Source: UMGS902 sp045538895 (GTDB lineage Bacteria; Bacillota; Clostridia; Oscillospirales; CAG-272). From it: a stretch of 35,087 bases of DNA. Numbering within the stretch: position 1 is the first letter of the stretch; each line of letters opens with the position of its first letter. The DNA is taken from the NCBI GenBank assembly GCA_045538895.1, contig JAZQEH010000046.1, positions 1-35,087 of the forward strand, written 5' to 3'. Positions 16,804 to 23,534 of this stretch are shown here, piece after piece. The position numbers and the translations under genes are program-made. A model generated the notes under the pieces. The model made no database searches. It saw nothing but the letters and a program-made list of their open reading frames with translations, and was not told the DNA's origin.

Positions 16804-17640
16804 ATGAAAACGATAGATATTGCAACTTTCACATCCGATATTGTTTTTTGTAAAATATACGGAAAAAATCAGGTTTGGGAAAAGCGAAACACGTGGAGCT
16901 TTATTGGGAATCCACGCAACTGCCACGGCTTTATGTATATCTGTTGCGATGACGTGACCGTTACGGATAAAAACGGTAATGTGAAAAGATTTTATAAGGA
17001 TGAAATGATATATATTCCCAAAGATTTTGAATATCACATTTTTTTCAATGGAAGCGATAAAAGCAAAATTTGCGATACAGTCATAAATTTTCAGATGTTC
17101 AGCATAGACGGAGAAGAAGTTTGCTTTTCAAAAGAAATATTCAAAGTTTTTCAAAAAACTCCTCCGATAATTTGTTCAATAATGGATAAAATCGCATATA
17201 CGTATCTTAATATGCACTTTCCACATCTCACAATTTCAAAACTTTTTTATGAACTGCTTGAAAAAATCAATCTGTATTTTTCACATCCTGTAATAACCGA
17301 AAAATCAGAAAGCCCGGTTTCCTTCGCCGTACTCTATCTCGATAACCATATCGGGGACAACATACCGATTTCTGCTCTTGCGCAAAAGTGTATGATGAGT
17401 GTATCTGCGTTTCGCAAGGCTTTCAGGGAATATACAGGTATGTCTCCTGTAGAATACAGAATGCATACCAAAATTGAAAAAGCGAAGCAACTGCTAAGCG
17501 AAGCAGATATGCCTACAGTCAAAGAAGTTGCACTATCGCTTGGCTATGATGATGAAACATATTTCTTCCGTGTGTTTTATAAATTTACGGGTATGACCCC
17601 GCTTGAATATAGCGGCAGAAAAAATAAAAGCAGTCTATAA
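16804..17640 (+). CDS. AraC-family transcriptional regulator
   Basis: This 278-residue protein has an N-terminal cupin-like sensing domain (about 10-120, with RFYKDEMIYIPKDFEYHIFF typical of the sugar-binding jelly roll). The C-terminal AraC double HTH covers about 178-272: ISALAQKCMMSVSAFRKAF for the first, then TVKEVALSLGYDDETYFFRV and FYKFTGMTPLEYSGR for the second. The family normally activates carbohydrate genes in response to a ligand. GAGGTG precedes the ATG. It diverges from the glycosidase/epimerase operon across 132 bp, which is its likely target. No repeat that I could defend as its operator was found. Confidence 0.92.
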   Translation: MKTIDIATFTSDIVFCKIYGKNQVWEKRNTWSFIGNPRNCHGFMYICCDDVTVTDKNGNVKRFYKDEMIYIPKDFEYHIFFNGSDKSKICDTVINFQMFSIDGEEVCFSKEIFKVFQKTPPIICSIMDKIAYTYLNMHFPHLTISKLFYELLEKINLYFSHPVITEKSESPVSFAVLYLDNHIGDNIPISALAQKCMMSVSAFRKAFREYTGMSPVEYRMHTKIEKAKQLLSEADMPTVKEVALSLGYDDETYFFRVFYKFTGMTPLEYSGRKNKSSL

Positions 17641-17673
17641 GAGCCGCAGCCGCCATAATCCTCTAAGATTTAC

Positions 17674-17696
17674 GTCAGCAGAGCGAATGACTGTTA
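17674..17696 (+). pseudogene. 5'-half tRNA-Asn relic abutting a truncated gene
   Basis: GTCAGCAGAGCGAATGACTG followed by TTA agrees at about 19 of 23 positions with the D-loop to anticodon-loop part of a typical tRNA-Asn. It ends at the same GACTGTTA as the relic at 13783-13806. The next base begins unrelated sequence that is in frame with a truncated surface-protein gene. Divergence is greater than in the 13783 copy, so confidence is moderate. Confidence 0.5.
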
Positions 17697-18042
17697 GGGT
17701 ACATATGACTCCACCGAGACAGCCAGCGTTTCCGGAGAGGTTACCTTCAACCTAAGCGGCGGTTCTTTCTATCAGTTCCTTGGCGGCAATGTTCGTCTTT
17801 CAAGCGATTCGCCTTATGGCACTTATTCGGTAAATATGAGCATTACTATAGGCGAGGGCGTTACTGCCAAGCCTATTATCACAGGCGACTTTGACGGTGA
17901 CGATAAGGTTACATTTTCAGATGTGATGCTCCTCTTAAAACAAGCCATTAACCATGATGGCACAACCGAGATTCATGATTTCTACAGTTACAAAAAAATC
18001 TCACTTATAAATGTTCTTAGAGCATTGAAAAAGTTGGTTTAA
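17697..18042 (+). pseudogene. 5'-truncated surface-protein fragment with dockerin-like end
   Basis: The frame is open from 17698 and codes for beta-helix-type sequence (VSGEVTFNLSGGSFYQFLGG), then a dockerin-like tail with calcium loop GDFDGDDKVTFSDVMLLLKQ and a helix SLINVLRALKKLV. That last helix closely resembles the end of the M14 protein (SLIDVLRLLKKL), so it came from a paralogue of that family. There is no signal peptide or start, and an in-frame TAG lies at 17695 within the tRNA-like scar. An internal ATG at 17836 has no convincing ribosome site. I read it as the surviving 3' end of a large gene cut off by a recombination at the scar. Confidence 0.75.
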
Positions 18043-18097
18043 ATCACAATCAAATTTGTTGCGTTTGTTAGTTTAACGTGATAAAATAAACTTGGGC

Positions 18098-18133
18098 AAT
18101 GGCATAGGGAACAGTAGGAAGCCCTGTGCCATT
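18098..18133 (+). promoter_or_regulatory. 12-bp hairpin upstream of the glycosidase gene
   Basis: AATGGCATAGGG pairs fully with CCCTGTGCCATT (one G-T pair) around a 12-base loop. There is no T-run, so it is not an ordinary terminator. It lies about 55 bases before the GTG start of the next gene and could be a leader structure. No known riboswitch was recognised. Confidence 0.4.
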
Positions 18134-18188
18134 TGTCTTATGGAGAAAACTGAATAATTGTCAAATCAAGATATAGAGGAGAAAAACT

Positions 18189-19304
18189 GTGTTAGAAAGA
18201 TGGACTAAAGAACAAGCTTGGGAATGGTATAATAAACAGCCATGGATTCGTGGTTTCAACGGTTTCCCGTCAAACTGCGTAAACTTTATTGCTATGTGGC
18301 AGCAGTATAAGCACGAAGAGGTTTTTAAACAGATAGAATACGAGTTTCAACTTGCAAAGAAAACCGGTCTTAATGCTGTACGTACATTTATTGATTTTGA
18401 GGTATGGTATCATGAGCATGACAGCTTTATGGCTAATCTTGAGGAGTATATGATACTTGCCGATAAGTACGGTTTTAAGATAATGCTTGTTATCGGTAAT
18501 GATTGCTTAGTTCCTAGGGAACTGTTTGTTCCGGCCAAATTCGGCGAGCAGAAGGTCGATTGGGGATATCATGGCGGCATTTTCCGCGGCCCTCACGCAG
18601 GAGTACATACCACTCACGGATACTCGCTTCTTGATGAACCTGACATGTGCTCCCGTTTCTTTGAAATGGTAGACGAAATAGCTATAAAGTATGCAAAGGA
18701 CGACCGTGTACATATCTGGGACATTTGGAACGAGATTTCCAACAGTAAGAGAGGGGACCTCTCTGTTCCGATGATGGAAAAGTGCTTTGAAATTATTCGT
18801 TCACACGATCCTATTCAGCCTCTCACCGCTGATGTCTGGGCATACAATCCTGCAGATCTCGAACCTTCTACTCCTGCACAGAGGCGTGCTCTTGAACTTT
18901 CTGATATTATTACATTTCATTACTACGGTTCTTTCCAGACAATGGTTCGTCTTATCGAAAAACTAAAAGAAGACTGGGGAAGACCTGTTATCAACAATGA
19001 GTGGCTAAACCGTATCGCCCATAACAATGTTGACGAGATTTTTCCCCTCTTCTATCTTGAAGAGGTTGGTTCTTACCATTGGGGACTTATTCAGGGCTTC
19101 TATCAGTCACATGAGCCTTGGGGCGTATATAATAAGGAAATTGAGGACCCTGATTATGCCGGACCTCATGACCTGACAAAGTTCCAGCATGACCTCTACC
19201 GTTTCAATGGCAGACCTTACATTGCAAAAGAAATCAAGATTATCCAGCAGTTTGCAGACCTTGCCGATAAACGTTTCCAAAAGAGACTGAATAAAAACGG
19301 ATAA
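18189..19304 (+). CDS. Cytoplasmic clan-A glycoside hydrolase (GH5/GH39-like)
   Basis: The 371-residue protein is a single TIM-barrel domain without signal peptide. The acid/base Glu is probably E182 in IWDIWNEIS and the nucleophile E271 in VINNEWLNR; the pattern of WNE after strand 4 and NE(W) after strand 7 is typical of clan GH-A. Other barrel elements are GLNAVRTFIDFEVW, YGFKIMLVIGNDC and DIITFHYYGSF. Exact family (GH5, GH2-like, GH39 or a related unclassified group) cannot be fixed by eye. Translation starts at GTG with AGAGGAG upstream. The substrate would be an imported beta-linked oligosaccharide, in keeping with the neighbouring epimerase and glycosidase. Confidence 0.82.
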   Translation: MLERWTKEQAWEWYNKQPWIRGFNGFPSNCVNFIAMWQQYKHEEVFKQIEYEFQLAKKTGLNAVRTFIDFEVWYHEHDSFMANLEEYMILADKYGFKIMLVIGNDCLVPRELFVPAKFGEQKVDWGYHGGIFRGPHAGVHTTHGYSLLDEPDMCSRFFEMVDEIAIKYAKDDRVHIWDIWNEISNSKRGDLSVPMMEKCFEIIRSHDPIQPLTADVWAYNPADLEPSTPAQRRALELSDIITFHYYGSFQTMVRLIEKLKEDWGRPVINNEWLNRIAHNNVDEIFPLFYLEEVGSYHWGLIQGFYQSHEPWGVYNKEIEDPDYAGPHDLTKFQHDLYRFNGRPYIAKEIKIIQQFADLADKRFQKRLNKNG

Positions 19305-19339
19305 GTAAAGAATTAATATTATAAAGGCGGTGATTTTCA

Positions 19340-19711
19340 ATGACAAAAAAAGAATTCTACAACAAGTGGATTGAAGTTTTTGCAAAAAATATTCCTGAAA
19401 AGGATATAAAAAAATATGTTAAGTCTACAGGAAATTATATATGGCATATTTTTTCTTGGGAATTGTTAACCGAGAACCAATATTTGACAGGAGAAAAAGC
19501 AAAAGAAGCTTATGATATAATTGATAAAAATGGTGCTGTTTATATTAAATGGTTTGAAGATAATCAAACCAAGGATTTGATTTGTGAGTTGAATACTGCT
19601 AAGGCTTTAGAAGACTTTGCTGAAATATATGTAGTTGGCAAGGACTTTAAATGGACATACATTAAGACACACGAAGGTATGTGTGGTCCTTATTTTATGA
19701 TGAACAAGTAA
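19340..19711 (+). CDS. DUF4275-like protein
   Basis: This small cytoplasmic protein (123 residues) resembles the DUF4275 family: it begins MTKKEFYNKWIEVFAKNI, has WHIFSWELL in the middle and ends DFKWTYIKTHEGMCGPYF. The function of the family is not known to me. The gene is clearly more AT-rich than its neighbours and its ribosome site (GGCGGTG) is weaker, which may indicate separate acquisition. It stands alone, 35 bases after the glycosidase stop; no terminator was seen between them. Confidence 0.7.
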   Translation: MTKKEFYNKWIEVFAKNIPEKDIKKYVKSTGNYIWHIFSWELLTENQYLTGEKAKEAYDIIDKNGAVYIKWFEDNQTKDLICELNTAKALEDFAEIYVVGKDFKWTYIKTHEGMCGPYFMMNK

Positions 19712-19832
19712 TTTCCCAAGAGAACCTCGTTTTTTAGCAGGCCTATTTTCGTGGGTTACATCTTTAAATTAGAATTTTTCCGTACTTTCCCTCAACCTTG
19801 TGGTATAGTGTTTTGTTGCAAGGAGGTGCAGC

Positions 19833-19923
19833 ACTATGAAGCACAGAAAACAACAAATAAAGAACGGCCGTATTACCGGATATGATTTCGGTGATGCGGT
19901 CGTTTTACTATAATAAGGAAGGA
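19833..19923 (+). repeat. Hairpin repeat, copy 2, with a 25-residue mini-ORF
   Basis: This copy is about 85 percent identical by eye to 718-812. The stem (19863-19878 with 19889-19904) closes a loop of 10 bases. Unlike copy 1, it has a TATAGT box (19804-19809), a perfect AAGGAGGTG ribosome site and an intact frame from 19836 to 19913 reading MKHRKQQIKNGRITGYDFGD then AVVLL. The arrangement of a small frame ending in a hairpin, with CATATGAAGCAC in copy 1, recalls internally deleted holin-like toxin genes common in Bacillota; this is a tentative comparison. Confidence 0.65.
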
Positions 19924-19927
19924 AAAT

Positions 19928-19961
19928 AAACAGAAGCCTTGCGTCTGCAAGGCTTCTGTTT
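19928..19961 (-). terminator. Terminator of the DeoR-family gene
   Basis: AAACAGAAGCCTTGC/GCAAGGCTTCTGTTT is a 15-bp perfect stem with a GTCT loop that overlaps the minus-strand stop codon at 19960-19962. On the minus strand it is followed by TATTTTCC. Confidence 0.85.
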
Positions 19962-20751
19962 ATTCACACTCAACAACGATGAGTTCGGTTTTGGAGTTTT
20001 CGAGTGCTTTTAATATATCGTTTGGAACGGGGATTTTATCATCGGTGATGATGCGGTCAAAGTCGGAGAGCTTTGCATATGTGCAGGTGGATTTTTTACC
20101 GAGCTTAAAGCTTTCTACAAGCAGTACCGAAACGGCGGAGCGTTTTGCAACACGAGAAAAGTATGCGCTATCCGTAGGTAGATATACAGATGCTCCCTCT
20201 GCAGAAAGTGCGGTGCAGGTGCAGATAGAGAGGTTAAAGGTAAAGGTATCCAGCATATCCGTTGCGGCGTTACCGACAAGGCTGCCGGTCTTCATACAAA
20301 GCTCTCCGCCGGTCATAATAACGTCGCCGCTTATTTCGCCGATTCTGATTCTTTCTGCAAGCTCTTCTGCGAGTGAAAGCGAATTTACAACGAAAGTGAC
20401 GTCATTTAGTCCTGACAGGAGCTTTGCCGTTGTTGTCATTGCCGTTCCTCGTGTAAGTGCAACGACCATGTTACTGTGGAATATATTTGCGGCTTCCTTA
20501 CATATCGCAAGTCTTTCTGTTTGGTTGTCGCTGTTTTTTCTGAGATACTCCTGTTCTTTTCTATATTGGAGCTTTATTGGAGAAGCACCGCCGCGCACCT
20601 TTTTCAGAAGATTTTTTTCGCTTAATATATTAATGTCACGTCGGATAGTCTCGTCGGAAACATCAAGCGCCGCAGCAGCTTCTAAAATAGAAACAAATCC
20701 GTTCTTTTTAATAGAGTTTAATATATATTTATGTCGTTCTTCGGCACGCAT
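19960..20751 (-). CDS. DeoR/GlpR-family transcriptional regulator
   Basis: This 263-residue protein has the family N-terminal HTH (residues 1-55: RHKYILNSIKKNGFVSILEA then LDVSDETIRRDINILSEKNL) and the signature KKVRGGA. The C-terminal DeoR sensor domain includes VALTRGTAMTTTAKLLSGL and VIMTGGELCMKTGSLVGNAA. Members normally repress sugar or nucleoside genes and respond to a phosphorylated sugar. The ATG at 20751 has GGAGAG. It diverges from the phosphoesterase operon; a perfect inverted repeat overlaps its own promoter, consistent with autoregulation. Confidence 0.92.
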   Translation of the reverse strand: MRAEERHKYILNSIKKNGFVSILEAAAALDVSDETIRRDINILSEKNLLKKVRGGASPIKLQYRKEQEYLRKNSDNQTERLAICKEAANIFHSNMVVALTRGTAMTTTAKLLSGLNDVTFVVNSLSLAEELAERIRIGEISGDVIMTGGELCMKTGSLVGNAATDMLDTFTFNLSICTCTALSAEGASVYLPTDSAYFSRVAKRSAVSVLLVESFKLGKKSTCTYAKLSDFDRIITDDKIPVPNDILKALENSKTELIVVECE

Positions 20752-20783
20752 TTTATAACTCTCCTTTTTTCTTTCTTATCTTG

Positions 20784-20812
20784 ATTTTATAACATATTTT
20801 TGTGGTTTTCAA
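20784..20812 (-). promoter_or_regulatory. SigA-type promoter of the DeoR-family gene
   Basis: On the minus strand TTGAAA (20812-20807) and TAAAAT (20789-20784) are 17 bases apart. The -35 box lies inside the inverted repeat at 20801-20825. Confidence 0.7.
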
Positions 20813-20825
20813 TATGAAAACCACA
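20801..20825. promoter_or_regulatory. Candidate DeoR operator (perfect 10-bp inverted repeat)
   Basis: TGTGGTTTTC and GAAAACCACA form a perfect inverted repeat around AATAT. A half-site AAAACCACA recurs at 20887-20895, upstream of the opposite promoter. The location over the regulator's -35 box supports an autoregulatory operator shared with the divergent operon. Confidence 0.7.
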
Positions 20826-20933
20826 ATTTTTGCTTATTTTTATTAAAATTTCGCAAGTCTTATGTTTGAAAAGTGAAAAACACCACAAAACCACACAATT
20901 TTTCGTCAAAAGGGAGAAAGGGAAGTCAACCAC

Positions 20934-20962
20934 TTGAAAGCGATTTTTATAAAAAATATAAT
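20934..20962 (+). promoter_or_regulatory. SigA-type promoter of the phosphoesterase operon
   Basis: TTGAAA (20934-20939) and TATAAT (20957-20962) have an ideal 17-base spacer, 38 bases before the ATG at 21000. Confidence 0.82.
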
Positions 20963-20999
20963 AGAATTGGCGAAGAATTAATCAAAGGAGAACTATAAA

Positions 21000-21764
21000 A
21001 TGAAAGTGCTTTTAGTAGTGGTAGACGGAATGCGTCCTGATGCAATGGTGCAGATTCCGAAAGCCCGTGAACTTATGAAAAAAGCGACATATACACTAAA
21101 CGGAAGAACAGTATTTGTGTCGGCGACGCTGCCTGCACATATGTCGCTTTTCCACAGCGTAGACACGGAAAGACACGGAACAATTCTTAACTCCTTCGTT
21201 CCGCAGGTACGTCCTATCAATGGACTGTGTGAAGTGCTTAAGGCGAATGGAAAGAGCAGTGCCTTTTTTCACACGTGGGAGCTTTTGCGTGACTTGAACC
21301 GTCCCGGCTCTGTTGACTTTTCTTATTTCTATGCGGCAAAGGTTGTTGGATTTGAAAGGGCAAACAGCATTGTTACAGATGCCGCCATAAAGCACATATC
21401 GGAGTGGCACACGGATTTTGCATTCTTGTATCTCGCCAATACAGATACCGCCGGTCACAAATACGGTTGGATGAGCAAGGAATATATGGATGCAATGACC
21501 GAGGCATTTGATAACATTGAAAGAATAACGCAAACGCTTGATGATGATTGGTCAGTAATTATCGTGTCCGACCACGGCGGAAATGGAAGACATCATGGCA
21601 CGGATTCTAAGGAAGATATGACCATTCCGCTGATGTTTATCGGTAAGGATTTTGAAGAGGGAAAAGAACTCGAAACTATAAGCATAAAGGATGTTGCACC
21701 CACGATTACAACACTTTTTGGCATTGAGCCGGACGAGGATTGGGAAGGAAAAAGCATTATATAA
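21000..21764 (+). CDS. Alkaline phosphatase superfamily phosphodiesterase (NPP-like)
   Basis: This 254-residue cytoplasmic protein carries the two-metal set of type I phosphodiesterase/nucleotide pyrophosphatases: D9 in VVVDGMRPDA, nucleophile T43 in SATLPAHMS, D149 and H153 in NTDTAGHKYG, D191 and H192 in VSDHGGN, and H198/H199. It is shorter than usual extracellular NPPs and has no signal peptide. AAAGGAG lies upstream, 38 bases after an ideal promoter. It leads an operon whose next two products are secreted, the first of them another phosphoesterase, so the enzyme may finish the breakdown of an imported phosphoester (inference). Confidence 0.88.
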   Translation: MKVLLVVVDGMRPDAMVQIPKARELMKKATYTLNGRTVFVSATLPAHMSLFHSVDTERHGTILNSFVPQVRPINGLCEVLKANGKSSAFFHTWELLRDLNRPGSVDFSYFYAAKVVGFERANSIVTDAAIKHISEWHTDFAFLYLANTDTAGHKYGWMSKEYMDAMTEAFDNIERITQTLDDDWSVIIVSDHGGNGRHHGTDSKEDMTIPLMFIGKDFEEGKELETISIKDVAPTITTLFGIEPDEDWEGKSII

Positions 21765-21786
21765 ATATTATTTAAGGAGAATAACA

Positions 21787-23532
21787 ATGAAAAAAAGAGT
21801 ATTAAGCATTTTGCTTGTATTGATATGTGCGTGTCTTTTTGCTACTGTAGCATTTGCAACAGACGAAGGCATGACATTCCAAAATTATGGCATTTACAAA
21901 ACAGAGGAGCCGCTTGATGTGATTCCTGCAACTTATGAGGCATGGGTAAAAATCCCCGAGGGACGAACCGCTTCTTCAGGAATTGTTATGTCTAATGCAC
22001 ACTCGAGTGTGTATCCGTCATTCAGTATTTATGTATATACAAACGGCGCACCTATCTTGAAATTTTTGAATAAGACTTCGGACGGGGATTACAGAGAGCA
22101 GAAAACATATACTTTTAGCAAAGTAAACCTTGCAACTGGAAAATGGGAACATCTTGCTTTTGTTCATGATACTGAAAGTGGATATGTTTACTGTTATGTA
22201 AACGGTGAACTTGCAGAAACACAGAAAATCTCATTTGAACCCATACTTTCACCTATTCCTTTTGTGCTCGGTGGATCTGATACTTCCGGCAACGAGGATT
22301 ATTTTAAGGGAGCTTTACGTAGCGCAACTCTTTATTCTGATGCTCGCTCTGCTGATGAAATTAAAGCCGATATGGTATCGGTTGATGTGACTGACGAAAA
22401 TCTTTTGGTGCATTATGATCTTACAAAGGCCGAGTGGGGAAAGGACATTCCCGATGCGGCAGGCAATCAGGATATGATTTACAATCAATATTGGTATGAC
22501 GAGGCACCTGCACTTCCCGAATACGCATATTCCATTGCGGTAATCGGTGACCAACAGACACAGCTTTACAGATTTTCTGACACACTTCACTTTACATACG
22601 ATTGGCTGCTCGCAAACAAGGATACAAAGAAAATCGGTTACGTTGTAAACGTAGGTGACTATACGCAGACGATAGCCGGAAAAACATCAGAGTTTGAACT
22701 TGCAATTTCGCAATTTAAACGCCTTGCCGGAAAACTTCCTTTAATCGTAGCAAGAGGTAATCACGATTTACCCGCATATCACAATCAGTATTTGAATTAT
22801 ACGGGTTATACTTCGGATATTGTCGGAAAATATAATGACGAACTTGTTGATATTTATAAGACTGCGAGAATAGGCGATACGGACTATCTTTTTATCACTT
22901 TGGATTATGGACCTACTGATGAAGAAATTGCATGGGCGAACAAAGTTACCGAAGAGCATCCAAATCATAAGGTTATTGTCGTAACACATAGTTATATGTG
23001 GGAAGATGGCACTACTACCGATGAAAATGATGGAGCATCTCCTTCTTTGCACGGTTATCCTAACAATGGAAAAACACTTTGGGAGAAGTATGTTTCAAAG
23101 CACGAAAATATCGTGCTTGTGCTTTCGGGACATATTGATTCCGACTTTATCCGTGCTACCAAGGCGGTTGGCGAGAATGGCAACGTTGTTACACAAATGC
23201 TTATAGACCAGCAGGGTGTTGACCTTGATGTGCCCACAGGTCTTGTTTGCATGCTCTATTTCAGCGAGGACGGTAATATTGTAAATACACAGTATTATTC
23301 TACTGTGAGAAGACAGTATTTCCGCATTGAAGATAACAACTATACAATGTATCTCGGCGAGCGTAGCGGAGATTGCAACGGCGACGGTACTATTACCGTA
23401 GCAGATGCAATTGCGGCTATTTCATCGGCAATGGGCGGCGAGCTTCAAAAGAATGCAGACACAGACGGTGACGGAAAGATTACGCTTAAAGATGCACTTC
23501 TTATTATGCAGACAGCAGTGAAAGGAGAATGA
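21787..23532 (+). CDS. Secreted LamG / metallophosphoesterase / dockerin protein
   Basis: The 581-residue protein starts at ATG 21787 (AAGGAG upstream; the frame is open further but inside the previous gene). It has a signal peptide (about 1-24, ending AFAT) and a LamG-like sugar-binding jelly roll (about 40-225; EAWVKIPEG and VNLATGKWEHLAFVHD are typical). A calcineurin-like phosphoesterase follows (about 250-480), with D255 in AVIGDQQ, VVNVGDYTQ, R-G-N325-H326-D327, VVTHSY and LSGHIDSD. A full two-loop dockerin ends it (about 526-581: GDCNGDGTITVADAI and DTDGDGKITLKDALL). It would act outside the cell on a phosphoester-bearing glycan or lipid. Confidence 0.9.
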   Translation: MKKRVLSILLVLICACLFATVAFATDEGMTFQNYGIYKTEEPLDVIPATYEAWVKIPEGRTASSGIVMSNAHSSVYPSFSIYVYTNGAPILKFLNKTSDGDYREQKTYTFSKVNLATGKWEHLAFVHDTESGYVYCYVNGELAETQKISFEPILSPIPFVLGGSDTSGNEDYFKGALRSATLYSDARSADEIKADMVSVDVTDENLLVHYDLTKAEWGKDIPDAAGNQDMIYNQYWYDEAPALPEYAYSIAVIGDQQTQLYRFSDTLHFTYDWLLANKDTKKIGYVVNVGDYTQTIAGKTSEFELAISQFKRLAGKLPLIVARGNHDLPAYHNQYLNYTGYTSDIVGKYNDELVDIYKTARIGDTDYLFITLDYGPTDEEIAWANKVTEEHPNHKVIVVTHSYMWEDGTTTDENDGASPSLHGYPNNGKTLWEKYVSKHENIVLVLSGHIDSDFIRATKAVGENGNVVTQMLIDQQGVDLDVPTGLVCMLYFSEDGNIVNTQYYSTVRRQYFRIEDNNYTMYLGERSGDCNGDGTITVADAIAAISSAMGGELQKNADTDGDGKITLKDALLIMQTAVKGE

Positions 23533-23534
23533 AA

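Noticed and set aside
17836..18042. A standalone 68-residue dockerin protein
   Set aside because: The ATG has no ribosome site and coding sequence continues upstream in frame to 17698, so it is the tail of a truncated larger gene.
19979..20758. 259-codon open frame on the plus strand
   Set aside because: It is the exact antisense of the DeoR-family gene, which has all family motifs and its own ribosome site; the Ser-rich translation is a typical mirror artefact.
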